From Gordionus sp. m RMFG-2023 (taxonomy: Eukaryota; Nematomorpha; Gordioida; Chordodea; Parachordodidae): 64,000 bases of DNA. Shown here piece by piece: positions 48,185 to 60,569 of this stretch. The stretch spans positions 24,281,366-24,345,365 of the forward strand of contig NC_088777.1 of NCBI RefSeq assembly GCF_954871325.1, written 5' to 3'. The stretch's first letter is position 1. Every line of letters begins with the position of its first letter. Both the position numbers and the translations under genes were made by a program. The notes under the pieces are model-generated. The model ran no database searches and was not told the DNA's origin. It was given only the letters and a program-made list of their open reading frames with translations.

Positions 48185-48850
48185 GTGAATAATAACCGTT
48201 CTATCATAAGAATAATAATAAGATGTCTAAGTTATTTAATACCTAGTAACCAAGCCTTCTGGGGGAACAGGCAACAAGAAAGCAACATGATGGGCCTTAT
48301 TAAACTCATGGCAGATTTTGAACCTGTACTCAAAATGTATATACAACAAAATGAGAAAGAAGAAGGAAGAAATAAAATAAGGGATTAAAATCGAAATTAT
48401 ATTCAAATTTATTATCGTATAATAACATAAATATTCTCATTAAAACCATGAAAAATATGGTTATAAAAAAAATTCAAAAAGAAATTGAATTTAACACGTG
48501 CTTTTCAATTAGAGTTGATGGCACATATGATGTTTCGAAATCAGAAGCAATAGCTTTGTTAGTAAGATATGTTAAAAATAGTGAGACGCTAAAGCCCGTT
48601 AAAAGACTGATAGACATATATTGTACGGGAAGTACATCTGGTCTCGTTATTAAAAAAAATATAATATCCAAACTTGGCTCCATAAATCTACTCGAATTCC
48701 TAGTTGGGCAAAGCTATATGGCGCCTCAAACATGAGTGGAAGAATCAATGGAGTGCAGGCTTTGATTAGAGCGGAGGCGCCAAATGCTGATTTTATTTGA
48801 TGCTATTGTCATTGATTATTTAATCATTGTTCAATTATGTCAATCAATAA
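48185..48850 (+). pseudogene. hAT transposase N-terminal and first catalytic pieces
   Basis: Two open pieces (48,185-48,388 and 48,448-48,735) plus a short third one. They contain LIPSNQAFWGN, a charged stretch, then FSIRVDGTYDVSKSEAIALL, VRYVKN, KRLIDIYCTGSTSGLVIK and VGQSY. The family reads DgTtDvs..eq.....ry and GqsYDGA.nMsG, and a short deletion removes the DG of YDGA. A frame break lies near 48,720. Confidence 0.65.
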
Positions 48851-48903
48851 AAGAACTACGAAATGTTTTAGAAATATTAAACGAGATTAATGTATATTTT
48901 AAT

Positions 48904-49625
48904 TAAGGATGTACCGATATTTTTTATCGGATTGGATCGGGCCGATATTTCATCTATTTTAAAATATCGGTTATCGGCCAATAAATTTTCAGATCCGATC
49001 CTATATAAAATGGCGTTTTTAACAAAAATAAAATGTTATAAAATTTTTAAAAAAAGTTATATCTAAAAAATCGAAATCCTATTTTTATGTTTATTTTTTT
49101 AATAATAATAATTAATTAATAAACATTCTGCCATATTGATATTTTTTGCGAATTTTTATAAAGTGTGCGATAATCTGTTTTTAGTGAAGCTGGTGATATT
49201 AATAGTTACCATTGCCGCATGCTGACCTCTGATAAATTGGAAATTTTGGTGTTTTTAAATAGAAATCTTCGATATACTAATGTTAAATATTTATTTCAAA
49301 TTTCATAATATCTTGTTTATGTTTATTATTTATTATGTATATAGATTAATTTTATTACTTATTATATAAAAGTGATTTAACAATAAAAATATTTTATATA
49401 CTTTTAGAATTGCAATTGAATTGAATATAAACTATAACTGATCATTATAATATATTTAAATGACATAAGTTGGTATAGTAAAATTATAGATGTATACTAA
49501 TAAAAAGTATATTAAAAATTAAAACCATTTGTATCTTTACAGAATACAAATTTAGATATGATGTCGGATCGGTAATCGGCCGTAATCAATTTAATATTGA
49601 AAATAGTGGTATCGGTACACCCCTA
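48904..49625. mobile_element. hAT-type MITE, ATCGG-word family, copy 2
   Basis: This 722-bp element is flanked by ATTTTAAT on both sides (48,896-48,903 and 49,626-49,633). Its ends are TAAGGATGTACCGAT and ATCGGTACACCCCTA. It matches the copy at 5,506-6,257 along its length, including TAATTAATTAATAAACATTC and the GTGTGCGATAATCT region. Confidence 0.9.
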
Positions 49626-50615
49626 ATTTTAATGGTGAAGATATGTGGTGCTCAAGACATGTCAGAGTAATGTACTAACAAATCGCAAATATTTTTACGC
49701 ATCAAGAATACCACTCGGTAATATTATCTTTATTTAGATTCAAAATGTTTATTTTATATTTATAGAAGCTGGCTATCATCATATAAAGCGATTATAAAAA
49801 ATTTTCGACTTTATGATGCCTTGAGGGCCGCTTTGACAAATTTAAAGGATTCTCAGATCTTGCCACTTTCACTATGGCTAGTGCTATAGACTTTAGAATA
49901 TGAAAATTTTATTTTATTTTATCACTTTGTGTTTTGGATAAAATTAACAAGCTTGATTTATACAAAATTCAAACCATTTCGAAGGATAAAGGGTTTGCAA
50001 TAAATCAAATTAAATTGGCAAAAGATTGCCCGATTAATTTTAGAAGTATAATTTAAATTATTCCTTTTATTATTTTTTAATCCTAATAGATAACACTGAA
50101 TCTTTAAATGTTTTTTCAAAGGTATAAGATTTTATGAAGGAGAGAAATCTACTTTCTGATTTTGAAAGTTCTGGACTTCAAACATTACAATCCAAAAAGG
50201 AGAGTGTCCTAGTATGTTATATTAAAAGCGTGTATTCCCATTTAATTTTGTTAAACGTCAATCAGATGGATTGTATACATCTGATTGGGGGAAAAATTAT
50301 TAATATTATATGTAAAGAAAAAATAATAATTATTATAATCTATATTTTTCGAAATATATTTTTGATTTTTCAATTATTAAAGTTTTGAAATTTAAAAGAA
50401 AAAATTATTTTTTAAGAATTTTTTATTATTCATCTTTGATTCATTAAAAAGTTTTTGGAAAATAATTTTTTTTAAATAAAATTATTATAAATTGTAATAG
50501 TAATTTTCGTTTTGCAAAATTGAAATTATTGTATAAATTAATAAATTTTTCAATTAATAAAGTTAATAAAATATATTCTCCCGAGGATACTGTTTCACTA
50601 TACTTCCAAAGAGAG

Positions 50616-50973
50616 GTATATATATGTTAGCGTCAATGTGTTAATATTTAACTTTAAATCATTTTTTGATCGCGTTTTCAAACATTTAAAAATCTGATTT
50701 TACCGGTGTATGCCGTCATGTATGGAATTACCTACCCTATAAATTTTAGACAATTTTTCCATGAACTTTTAAATTTAATATAATTTATATTAAATTTTCC
50801 ATATAAATTATAAATGTCTCAAAAGTTAACAGCAAAATTGTCTACAATTCATAAGATTTGTATTCCAAACATGATAATATATTTTCGGTAAAATCCGATT
50901 TTTAAATTTAAAATATGTGCTAAAAAAATTATTTAAAGTTGTAAAAATAAAACATTGACGCTGACATATATAC
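50616..50973. mobile_element. Small palindromic MITE
   Basis: About 358 bp. The left end, GTATATATATGTTAGCGTCAA, mirrors the right end, TTGACGCTGACATATATAC. The arms continue inward (TTTAACTTTAAATCATTTTTT against AATTATTTAAAGTTGTAAA). The edges lie in TA-rich sequence, so the target site (perhaps TA) cannot be fixed. It is inserted in the hAT at 48,050-51,600. Confidence 0.6.
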
Positions 50974-51994
50974 TTTCATCTTTAAATATAATATTTTATT
51001 TTAACTTTAAACCATTGTGTTTTATGCTGCACTTGATTTGATTATTATGCAGTTTAATGAAAGATTTAATGATGAATTGATGAAATGTTTAAACAAGCAT
51101 CACACCAAAGAAATGATGGAAAAGTCAATCGTTAAAATTCAAGTCAAATATTTGCTGAATTAAAGTTTCGAAATATTTATAAGATGGCTAAAACGGGGGA
51201 TTTAATTATTACACGTGACCTAGAGGTTACAAAATCTTAAGATTTGCTAGATTCTGAGAATTGTAAATTTATTTAATTAAAATATTTTTACTAATACTTT
51301 ATTTAGCTTCTTCTTCTGATGATAATTCTGAGACTTATGATTCTGACTGGAAAAATTATTCGTATTTTACCTTATCGTCTACTTTAAAATTTTTCTGCTT
51401 TCCCTAATCTAACAATTTTATAAAAATATTTATTAACCATTCCTACTACCTCATGTACTGCCGAAAGGGTCATGAGTAAAATTAAATTAATTAAAGCAAG
51501 ACTTGGTAGTACCATGAAAGATCCATTTCTTAATAATTTAACCATTTTATCAATGGAAAAAATTTTTTAAACAATTATATATTGATAATTATAAATTCTT
51601 TCGCTTTTACTTCCTCTAATTTTATTAATTTAAAAATAATATTTTTAAGGTATATATTTTTTTACATTTTATTTGTATTATATATTAAAGATTGCTCCAA
51701 TAAAAATTATTTTTAAAATTTATGGGGGTCAAAAAATAATTAACTATTTTTTCGAGGTCGGGGTACTTCTTAGAAGGATATTCTGCTTCAGTCGCTCAGA
51801 AAGTGTAGGGGGCACCCTACTATCCCTTGCACTGTATTAGCGTATCCGAAAATTCATTTTTTACAAATTATATCTCATTACTTTTGTTAAAAGTGGTCTA
51901 TTTCTGAATAATGTCCTTTTGCAAGGGATACTATTTTTCTGGGATTCCAAAAAAAAATTTTTAAATATTAATATCCATAATCAATAACAAAATA

Positions 51995-52430
51995 ATACTC
52001 CCGCGGATGTCATCCTAGCCATAAATCTCCATTAACAACATATTCCTAGCTGCCCTCAAAAACGTTAATATCCCATCTACTCTTGAACCAGTGGCCTTTT
52101 CAAACGAAAATGTCCTATACCCGGATAATATGTCCCATATCTCCTGGACGAACGGTCTCCCACTGACCTGGGACTACACTTGCATTGATTTTGTAGCGAG
52201 GACTAACCTCTCATTTTTTGCCATCGAAAAAACAAAAGTTCTTAAAAAATGCTGGCCTCACAAATACAGTCTTTAACCAATAGTTACTAACACCTTATGA
52301 ATGTTTGGAAAGGAGGCCCTCAATCTTATCAAAACCATAGACAAAAAAAGGAGAGATTAGAGGTCACCCCAACGAATGATTCTACTTTCCTTACCATTTC
52401 TCTCGAAATCTGCATACCCAGGTGAAACCG
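51995..52430 (+). pseudogene. LINE C-terminal tail, copy 2
   Basis: The plus strand reads NNIFLAALKNVNIPSTLEPV, AFSNENVLYPD, then TNGLPLTWDYTCIDFVARTN and AIEKTKVLKKCWPHKYS, then FGKEALNLIKTI. It is the same tail domain as at 8,868-9,215 but better preserved (W.LPLTWDYTC.D). Only the 3' end of the LINE is present, as is usual for 5'-truncated insertions. Confidence 0.68.
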
Positions 52431-53450
52431 AAAGTGGATTTAAAATATTTATAATTAATACCAATAATTAACTTAGAAATAATTTAATTCCTGATTAGCT
52501 AATGAGATTTCTTTGGGAGATAATATAGAGGGGCCTGTGGTGGTTAATGGATTAACTAAAGAGAAATATAATGTGAAATTTAAAATATAGCATGGTGTAA
52601 AATTTTTATCTTCACTTCTTGATTAGTCACATCCGTATCAGTTAAGGAACTAACAACAATTTATTATATACACATATGATGTATCCATGAATAGCATCAT
52701 ATAGGGTGCTAAATATTTCATATTTATCAGCACTTTACTAGATGGGATAAGAAGTAGAGATCCAGTTCTTGTGCAAAAGTAAATCGTTCCAGAAGCGGAT
52801 TACTAGTATTTTCATTGTAGCATGCATTCTTCCCAAAAGCTGTAGCAAAAAAACTTCATGTAGCTGGAATGTCTAATCCATAATATCACTGAGAAATCGT
52901 TAAGATTGGTAGGACCATTAGTAAACCATTGTTAAAACATTGCACATTCAAGTTTAATAATTTCTAATAAATCACGCAATTAATAAGTCTTTTGTATATG
53001 GACATTAATAAAAAATGCCATAACAGTTTGGTTGGAAAGGATTGAGAATTATCTGTGCCAAGAGATATTTGCATGACTAAATATAGGAGGATATTCATTA
53101 TTATTTTAAAACGCTAATTTTTCGCTTATCTATTAAAATATGCGCTAAAACAGCGGGTGTGGCCTTAATAAATACATACAATTGGTACTTCTCTAAATCT
53201 AGAAGTTTCCAAAATGTTTTTATCCTCCAAAAAAATTGTTCCTTCCCGAAAAAAATAAATTGCGAAAATTTTAATAAACAAATTTAAGTGATTTGCAGAG
53301 ATAGCGATTATTTAATACCCCCCCCCCCCCACCTTTTCCCACTCCTAAAAAAACAAAATAAATATTTAAAAAATTGATAGGTTTTAAAAAAATTTGCATT
53401 TTTGTTATCATTAATATTGGGCAAATAATATGAAAAGTAGTGAAGATTAC
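52431..53450. other. Unassigned intron DNA with a C13 tract
   Basis: It has less skewed composition than its surroundings, and fragments such as DGIRSRDPVLVQK (near 52,740) hint at old coding sequence, but I recognise no family. A run of 13 C lies at 53,318-53,330. Confidence 0.35.
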
Positions 53451-54237
53451 GGTGGGTTTTGATCAGGACCGGGCCATAGTTCTCAAATAAAATAAGCTGT
53501 TTTCATTTTTTTGTTATTTAAAAAATACCGGATTTTTTTAAAAAATTTCGGCCCGGCCCTGTTTTTATTTTCAGGCCGGTGTAGTATTGTCAATACCGTA
53601 TTGATAATTTATGACCGAACCTCAACTTTTACGAATAAAATCTAGAATATAATTTACAAATCTTTGAATCGACATTCATAGATGAATCGACAATTATAGA
53701 TTAGCACATCATAAAATTTTATAGATTCTCAAATCAATAAGGTACATTCAATTTATTTTCAATCAACACTTTTAAATAAATTTTTTACAAATCGAAAATG
53801 GCCGCCAATATTTTTGAAGCGATGAAAAAATATATAATAATAAATATTTTACAATTTTAATGGCCGCCAAAATATTTGAAACGATGAAAAAATATATAAT
53901 GAATAAATATTTTACAATTTTTATGGCCGCCAATATTTGAAGCGATGAAAACATCTCTTAAAAATCAATACAGTATTGATTCTACAATACCAAAACATCA
54001 CTAAGGTATTGAATCTACAATGATAATATCAATACGGTATTGAAGCTACAATGGGTATTGTTTTCATAAGAATATACCGGCTCGAATTTTTTTTTAAATA
54101 TATTTATTTTTAATTTTTATAGAAATAATGGCGATTTAACAAATTTAGTAATAAAATATTCGGCCCAAACCGGGTATTTTTAAAAATAAAAATTTTTTGG
54201 CCTGGCCCAGTATTTAAAAGAAATTAAAATCCCGACC
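53451..54237. mobile_element. Possible non-coding DNA transposon with CCGGGCC and CAATACCGTATTG words
   Basis: The left edge GGTGGGTTTTGATCAGGACC and the inverted right edge GGTCGGGATTTTAATTTC are similar. Both subterminal zones repeat CCGGGCC/GGCCCGG, then GTATTGA...ACAAT words. A minisatellite lies in the middle. No clean target duplication was found. Confidence 0.4.
53783..53953. repeat. Minisatellite, about 64-bp unit, 2.7 copies
   Basis: Units start at 53,783, 53,847 and 53,910, each with TTTTACAA, ATGGCCGCCAATATTT, GAAGCGATGAAAAAATATAT. The units are close to identical apart from short indels. Confidence 0.88.
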
Positions 54238-54399
54238 ATAATACAAATATTTATTAAGTAAAATATTTAATTAACAAATTTTTCGTTTATTATTGCAGAA
54301 ATGAACTAAAAAAGAAAAATTCATTTTAGACGTAATTAATTTTTGAATTAAGATTTAAAACCCGATATTTAAGACTCAGCATAAGACGTGCCAGTATAG

Positions 54400-55130
54400 T
54401 TTATTTCACTTATTATAATTGGTTTCTGTTTATTGGCTGGAAAAACTGATTGATAAATTAGTAAGTACTAATCAGACATTCGATGTTTGGGCCCCCAGAT
54501 GTTCGGTGCTTTTATAATTTTCGTTCTGGCATGATGCCAATCTCAATTTTTTCTCTTTAACAATAATGTGTTTTAATTTAAGCTATCTAACAGACGGTTT
54601 GAAGCATTAAAATATATCAAATACGCACTAATTATTGATATAAGTTTCAAAATTAAAAGATTTGGTTGAATTCGCGATTAATGTGTGATATCATAATTAT
54701 TATTTTGCTTAAAATTGGGTTAATTTTTAGTGGTTGACGAAAATGATTGATAAATTAATACGTTAGGAATAAATATTAATTCAAACCCGAAATTTTTAGA
54801 AATTTCTATATTCTTTGTTCTGGCATGATGCCACTCTAAACCATCTACTAAACAGATTAAACCAATCAAATGGACTACTCAAGTCCTACTTATTGGTATA
54901 AGTTTCAGTGTTTCCAAGTGCTTTGGCTCACTTCACGACTAAAACGTGACATCAGTTTTCATTTTGTTAATAATTCGGTTACTTTTCATAGTTAACAAAC
55001 AATTGATTAATTAATTAAAAACTAATCAGATACTAAATATTAACGCATACCTTCTTTTCTCTTTTCCATTCTGGTATAACTTTTTTTATTATACCACCGC
55101 TTAAAATAACAATTAAGCATTAAACATTGA
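54400..55130. repeat. Old tandem array, about 260-300 bp unit, three diverged copies
   Basis: TTCTGGCATGATGCCA occurs at 54,527 and 54,825, with TTCTGGTATAACT at 55,069. Each is preceded by an AACTGATTGATAAATTA-like block (54,445, 54,750, 55,005) and followed by TTGGTATAAGTTTCA-like text. It is non-coding and much diverged. Confidence 0.7.
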
Positions 55131-55179
55131 TAATATTTTTAAAATATTTTTTCAATCGCTTTTTAATAGTAAGATAGCC

Positions 55180-55269
55180 CAAAATTTTGTTTTTAAATCA
55201 GAATTACTGATGGCTAGGCAAATCGAAGTTTGGGCTCCCTTCCTGGATTAAATCCTGGCTACGTCACTA
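55180..55269. mobile_element. TTF/ZMYM-type hAT right terminus
   Basis: In reverse it reads TAGTGACGTAGCCAGGATTTA then ATCCAGGAAGGGAGCCC, the same terminus as at 13,827 (CAGTGGCGTAGCCAGGATTTA). The partner end was not found. Confidence 0.55.
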
Positions 55270-55479
55270 ATTAAACCATATCAAATAAATTTAAGTATTT
55301 TAATGTGATAAATTCTGTTTTCAAAAATTCTTTGCGAAAACAATTGTATTAGTAGATAATAGGAGCGAATGTATTAACTAATTATTAAATTACACAAGTA
55401 TTTTATAAATATATTTCAAAAGATATCGATTTAATAGAAACTAATAAGAATAGCTGAAAGCATTATATTAAACTAATTA

Positions 55480-55990
55480 AGAAAATGTAGCTGATGAATT
55501 GCATAAATTATATGTAATTGTTGAATTAAAGGCAAAGTGCTGTGAATTTAATATTTGTCTACCTAGACTTGCAGCAAGGCAAGCGCATCGTTCCAATAAT
55601 AATGTAGTTGGTAAGTAGAAGAATACTATAAAATAAAACGCTTTATCACCTCTTGGATATTTTAAAACTCAAATGAATGAAAGCTTCTTGATTCATCAGA
55701 CAGCACTTATAAATCTGCAAATATTATTATTACCGCAGAATCCAGTAAAATGTATTTCAAATCTTGACAGAGAAAAAATTAAATATTAGGCAGATTTTTT
55801 TAAGTAACTCATGAAAACTTCGGTATAAAAGGTTAAATATGTTTGATGTTCCAAAAATGCTATAAGCACTTTGCATAATTTCAAACATATTTTAGACTAT
55901 TTTCTTAATATATTAAAATTATTATATATTTTGACAACTCCAACCATTAAGAACATTTTCTTTAATAATAATAAAAACATATTTGAGAAG
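55480..55990 (+). pseudogene. TTF/ZMYM-type hAT transposase fragment
   Basis: The plus strand reads ELHKLYVIVELKAKCCEFNI then CLPRLAARQAHRSNNNV (55,488-55,612), matching the family block (P)R..grQ.hR.N. Next is LIHQTALINLQILLLPQNPV (about 55,690-55,750), then LTTPTIKNIFFNNNKN (about 55,930-55,978). No intact frame remains. Confidence 0.55.
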
Positions 55991-55999
55991 GGTAAGAAG

Positions 56000-56685
56000 A
56001 AAATAATTTCCCGGAAAAAAAATCCACAATAATAATTCTTAGTAAACATTTTATTTGGGGATTTTTATTTCGTGGATATATTTATAGAGAATTTTTACCC
56101 CTATTTTATTAATTTTGTAATATTTAATATCTTAATAATTTTTTCAGGGGAATTATTTTCCTAGATTCCTTGAGAAGTACAACCCTTCTTAATATAATAT
56201 CGGAATTTGAGACTTGTTTACAACATATTAAATTTATAATTTCCTCCTCCCTCTTCTTTTGTCATCGTATAAATAACTACTATCTATATAGTATTCGAAA
56301 GTGATAAACAAGTTTAATTACTTTCATATTTTCGAACAAAGGTTGTTAATTTTTATAACCATATTTTCTACCACATTGATATTTGTGTGTAAGTAAAGGG
56401 ATAGGATTGGTTGATGAAAAAAGACACAAAACGATCATACTTTTTTCGATGTTATAATTGGCTACGAATATTAGCACACATAATAGTTAAAAAAATCTAT
56501 AAAAGAACGAGATTGTTTGTGGTATGTTAACTTTAGTTATTTAATAATTATTATTTTCGATTTTGATCTTTTACGATAATTTGTACGTTTAAATAATTTC
56601 GCCATGTTTATTAATGCATAATAACATGCTATAGAAAAAATTAAGGTATTATAAGAGACGAAGATAAGACAAGACAGATAGATAA
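56000..56685. other. Intron DNA, nothing recognised
   Basis: AT-rich, without recognisable coding text. It may include the 5' part of the retroelement fossil that follows, but no long terminal repeat was identified here. Confidence 0.35.
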
Positions 56686-58787
56686 TTACAGACTGATTTT
56701 TGGTATAGTTGTGGCCAACACTGACATATGCCGCGACAATGCGTTAACAATGCATAAAGTGCGCGAAATGTTAGCCACGAGAAACTCTCAAAATGCGGAC
56801 AAGGAGGGCATTCACAAGAGAAATATAATAAATGACTAAATGGGAATAAGAATAATGTAATAAATAATATGTCTGATTTTTTAAATTACATTATGAATTT
56901 AGGTAAACATGAAACAGATATAATTGATTTAAAATATGTAACTATATTTCTGAAGATGGAAATATTATTGGAAGAGAAATTGAAACAGAAAATTGTGTAA
57001 AATTGAATTAGAAGAGATAAAAAAGAGAAGTAAATGCCCGAGGATTAAGATAAGAATAGGAGAAATTGAAACATTCTTTTTATTAGATATAGGAGTCGAG
57101 ATTAGTTTAATGAGTATAAAGATTTTAATAAATATTTGTCAGAAGAAAAATTCATAGCAAGAAGAAAAAGGGCCAAACAATTAGGTGGTAGTATTGAAAA
57201 GATTTTAAATTTCTATGATAAAATTTTACGATGCTAATAAGGAAATCATGTTAAGAATTACAAAATTAAAAATAGAGTTTATCTTAGGTTGAGTGATATT
57301 AAGAATATAGATCCTGATTACAATTGATAGTCTTTGTTTGAAATTGTCCTTGAGAACAACAATGTAACTGGAGAAATAATACAAAGCGAGAATGATAAGA
57401 CTGAGTTACCTAGTGTAACTGGAAATAATACAAAGCGAGAATGATAAGACTGAGTTACGTAGTTTAGAAATTAAATAAGATTTAGTTCTCGATAAACTGA
57501 GAAATCGAACACCAGAATTTTTGATTAGATATAGAAGCAATATAGAAGAGAATAATTTATAAAGGCAATAGAGTAAGTCCAGTTAAGGTCAACCAACAAA
57601 ATTAAGAATAAAGTTAAACCTGATATAGTTGAGGATAAGTTCTGCAATGAAATAAAGAATAAATTAAATTGGTACAATGATGTCTATAAAGATGAATTAG
57701 GTACTCTAAAAGATTTTGAAATAGATATAAGATTAGTAAAAAAATTACCTTCCTAAATTTTGTGAATTAAGAAGATTACTTTTTCTTAGATAAAGGATAT
57801 AGATAAAGAACTAGACAAATGTCTGATAAAAGGTATAATATGACCAATAGTTCATATCGTATAAGCTACACCATTTGCCCCTTTAAGAAAACAGGACAAC
57901 GGTTTAAGATTATGCATAGATTATAGGATATCTGTAAACCCTTGGACAATAACTGTGAAATATGCGTTAACCAGAATGCAACGCTAATTTAAAGGGAGAA
58001 ACAATTTTTTCGAAAATAGATTTTTCAAATACTTATTACAAATTAAGGTGAATGAGAAAGCAAGTAAGATATTAACGATTAAGACGCATAGATGTTTATT
58101 TGCATTCTGGAGGTTGCCTTTTGGGTTAAAAGTATCAGCCTCGATATTTCAAGGAACCATGGCTGCTATGTTTCAAGGATTAAGTGGAATCATGTATTTA
58201 TGACGTTTTGATATCAGGTAGAACAGAACAAAAGCATAATACGAAATAAATTAAAGTATTGATTTAATTTTAGAAAATAATCTGAGAGCTAATATGAAAA
58301 AAGTTTTTTTGGAGTAAAAAAAGTAATTTACTTAGGACATGATAAAGGGAAATAAAATTTCTCCCATTTCCAAGAATATAAAGAAGATTGTGGGCTTGAG
58401 ATCACCGAATAATAAGACGGAATTACGATCTTTTTTAGGAGCTACAAATTATTATCATCGTTTCCTGCCGAATTTCGCTGAGATAGCCAAACCATTGTAC
58501 AAGTTGTTAAAGAAAAATATCTGATTTGAATGGGAAAAAGAACAAAATGCAAGTTTTGAAATACTTAAGATAAAGATGCAAATACACCTATTCTGATTTG
58601 TTTTAATGAGAATTTATGTATTACTAGTTGATAACCCATCAAGAATGACGGGAATAAAAAAATCATGAACTATTACAGGAAAAATTTTTTTGAGAACATT
58701 CAGTGAATTTTCTAAAATTTGGAAGTAAATTCCATTAAGTAAGGAGATTGAAAGTATTTCTTTTTCCCGTTATGTATATAAAAATAG

Positions 58788-59184
58788 CTGGTAGTAATTG
58801 AGGTATCGTTAATAGCCTGGATAACCTGATCAAACGCATGTCGCTGTAAAACATTTAGATTGGCTAACATTACCATTGCGACATCTGCTTCTATTATTGG
58901 GTCATATAAATTAGATTGAGTGATAGGGTCAGGAGATGGAAGATTAAAATCGTTGCATTTGAACCCAGGACAATCTACACTGGTTAGAAGTATGGAGGAT
59001 ACTCCTGTGGTAGCAAAGGGTATGACATTTTTTGTTGTCCTCTAAGATAGTGTAGTAAAGTATTATAAAGATATGTCGTCTTGCCTGATCCACCAGGAGC
59101 ATCTATATAGAAAAATCTGGTAGTAATTGAGGTATCGGCAATAGCCAAGATAACCTGATCAAAAGCATGTCGCTGTAAAACATT
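58788..59184 (-). pseudogene. Helitron/PIF1-type helicase fragment with internal tandem duplication
   Basis: Minus strand: NVLQRHAFDQVILAIADTSI, then RFFYIDAPGGSGKTTYLYNT and LLHYLRGQQK. The Walker A motif GGSGKT is intact and the context (FFIDGPGGTGKT, LRG..K) is that of Helitron helicases. A frame change follows, then VIPFATTGVSSILLTS, and then text that belongs upstream of Walker A (NDFNLPSPDPITQSNLYDPI), leading to a second QRHAFDQVIQAINDTSITTS. The 68-bp block at 59,117-59,184 recurs at 58,788-58,855, so a unit of about 329 bp is tandemly duplicated. Confidence 0.75.
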
Positions 59185-59361
59185 AACTCCTTACATAAAG
59201 ATTTTATGAAAAATATACGTTCACCATCGCAAAATATGGTAGTAAAAAAATTTTTTTATCTCAACCACAATATGGGAACTTTGCAAATAGTTTAAAATAC
59301 CTATTTATCAATATCTTCCCATGCCAGAAAATTAACCTTCCTCACTAATCCTAAGTACTTA

Positions 59362-60290
59362 TTATAAATTAGATTTAACAAATAAATTTAAATTATATTT
59401 AGCCAATTGAAAAATAAACATTTATCTCATATTACCACCCCAAAATATGCCAGTATAGAAATTTTATCTCAAACACTATTTGAACTCTGGAAATGACATA
59501 CAATACCAATTTATCAATATCTAACTACATTTTTAAATATTCTGTATCTTAAGAATCTCAAATAACTAAATAAAGTTTGCTTAGTTAATAAAGAAAATAA
59601 TTAAACATCTGTTTAATTACTGTCTCTTATATGCTGGGGCCTTTGGCAGATATACTATTATGTCCTGTTGTAACCATTTCGTTATTAATATCAACATGTG
59701 AAATGCAGATTGAGTATGGGTCAGTTGAGACTTTAAAATTATTTTCTGATAACCAGAGGTAAGCTCAAACATGATTTAAATCTTGTGCCAACCTGGTGGT
59801 GATTTATTCTGTAATAATATCTATAAAAATTAAACATCTTTTTAATTACTGTCTGCTATATTTTGGGGCCTTTGGCAGATGTACTATTATGTCCTGTTGT
59901 AATCATAAATTAGATTTAACAAATAAATTTAAATTATATTTAGCCAATTGAAAAATAAAAATTTATCTCATATTACCACCCCAAGATATGCCAGTATAAA
60001 AATTTTATCTCAAACAATATTTGAACTCTGGAAATGACATATAATACCAATTTATCAATATTTACCTATATTTTTAAATATTCTGTATCTTAAGAATCTC
60101 AAATAAATAAATAAAGTTTGCTTAGTTAATTATGCTGGGGCCTTTGGCAGATATACTATTATGTCATGTTGTAATCATTTCGTTATTAATATCAACATGT
60201 GAAATGCAGATTGAGTATGGGTCAGTTGAGACTTTAAAATTATTTTCTGATAACCATTATTTTCTGTTGTAATCATTTCGTTACGATTTT
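59362..60290. repeat. Duplicated unit of about 540 bp with nested copies
   Basis: The block starting TAAATTAGATTTAACAAATA occurs at 59,365 and 59,906 and runs over 200 bp in both. The block GGGGCCTTTGGCAGATATAC occurs three times (about 59,636, 59,867 and 60,136), followed by TATTATGTCCTGTTGTAATC. On the minus strand, copies read VSTDPYSICISHVDINNEM then TTGHNSISAKGP, an open but unrecognised text. Confidence 0.75.
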
Positions 60291-60456
60291 TTTAATTAAA
60301 ATAAAAAATGGTTTTTTAAAATTAAATAATATAAATAACTATAAACCAATAAATAAAGGCCTAATAAGCCAATAAAAATATAGATTAATAAACCAATAAA
60401 AATAAAATTGCATAACAATAACATATATAAGAAAGATTATATTACAAAATTTAATA

Positions 60457-60529
60457 TAGAAGGTGGCTGAGTGGGAAGAACGTTTGCCTTTAAAACGTTA
60501 AGTCATGGGTTCGAATCCCGTTATGTATA
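60457..60529 (+). mobile_element. tRNA-like SINE head or tRNA pseudogene
   Basis: It has a perfect A box TGGCTGAGTGGG (60,464-60,475) and B box GGTTCGAATCC (60,508-60,518), a five-base-pair T stem with one G-T pair (ATGGG/CCCGT), and an anticodon stem CGTTT/AAACG with loop GCCTTTA (C instead of the invariant T at position 33). The acceptor ends do not pair. It is not a working tRNA. Confidence 0.55.
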
Positions 60530-60569
60530 AAAAATTTTCTTAAAATTTAACATTAGAGAGATATAGTCT

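Larger units (their letters stand above)
48050..51600 (+). mobile_element. TTF/ZMYM-type hAT, split by two MITEs
   Basis: The plus-strand transposase is in pieces: SNQAFWGNRQQESNMMGLIK (48,246-48,305); CFSIRVDGTYDVSKSEAIAL (48,500 on, catalytic Asp block); EFLVGQSY and GASNMSGRINGVQALIRAEA (48,690-48,780); SWLSSYKAIIKNFRLYDALR (49,770-49,830); and SCTAERVMSKIKLIKARLGS (51,450-51,520, dimerisation). MITEs are inserted at 48,904 and about 50,616. Reversed, CAGTGCAAGGGATAGTAGGG near 51,810-51,835 may be the right terminus. There are several stops and frame changes. Confidence 0.68.

Noticed and set aside
53772-53954. 60-codon minus-strand frame
   Set aside because: It is the 64-bp minisatellite read in one frame, giving a repeated peptide without meaning.
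60457-60529. Functional tRNA-Lys (CTT) gene
   Set aside because: The anticodon and T stems form, but position 33 is C and the acceptor ends do not pair.
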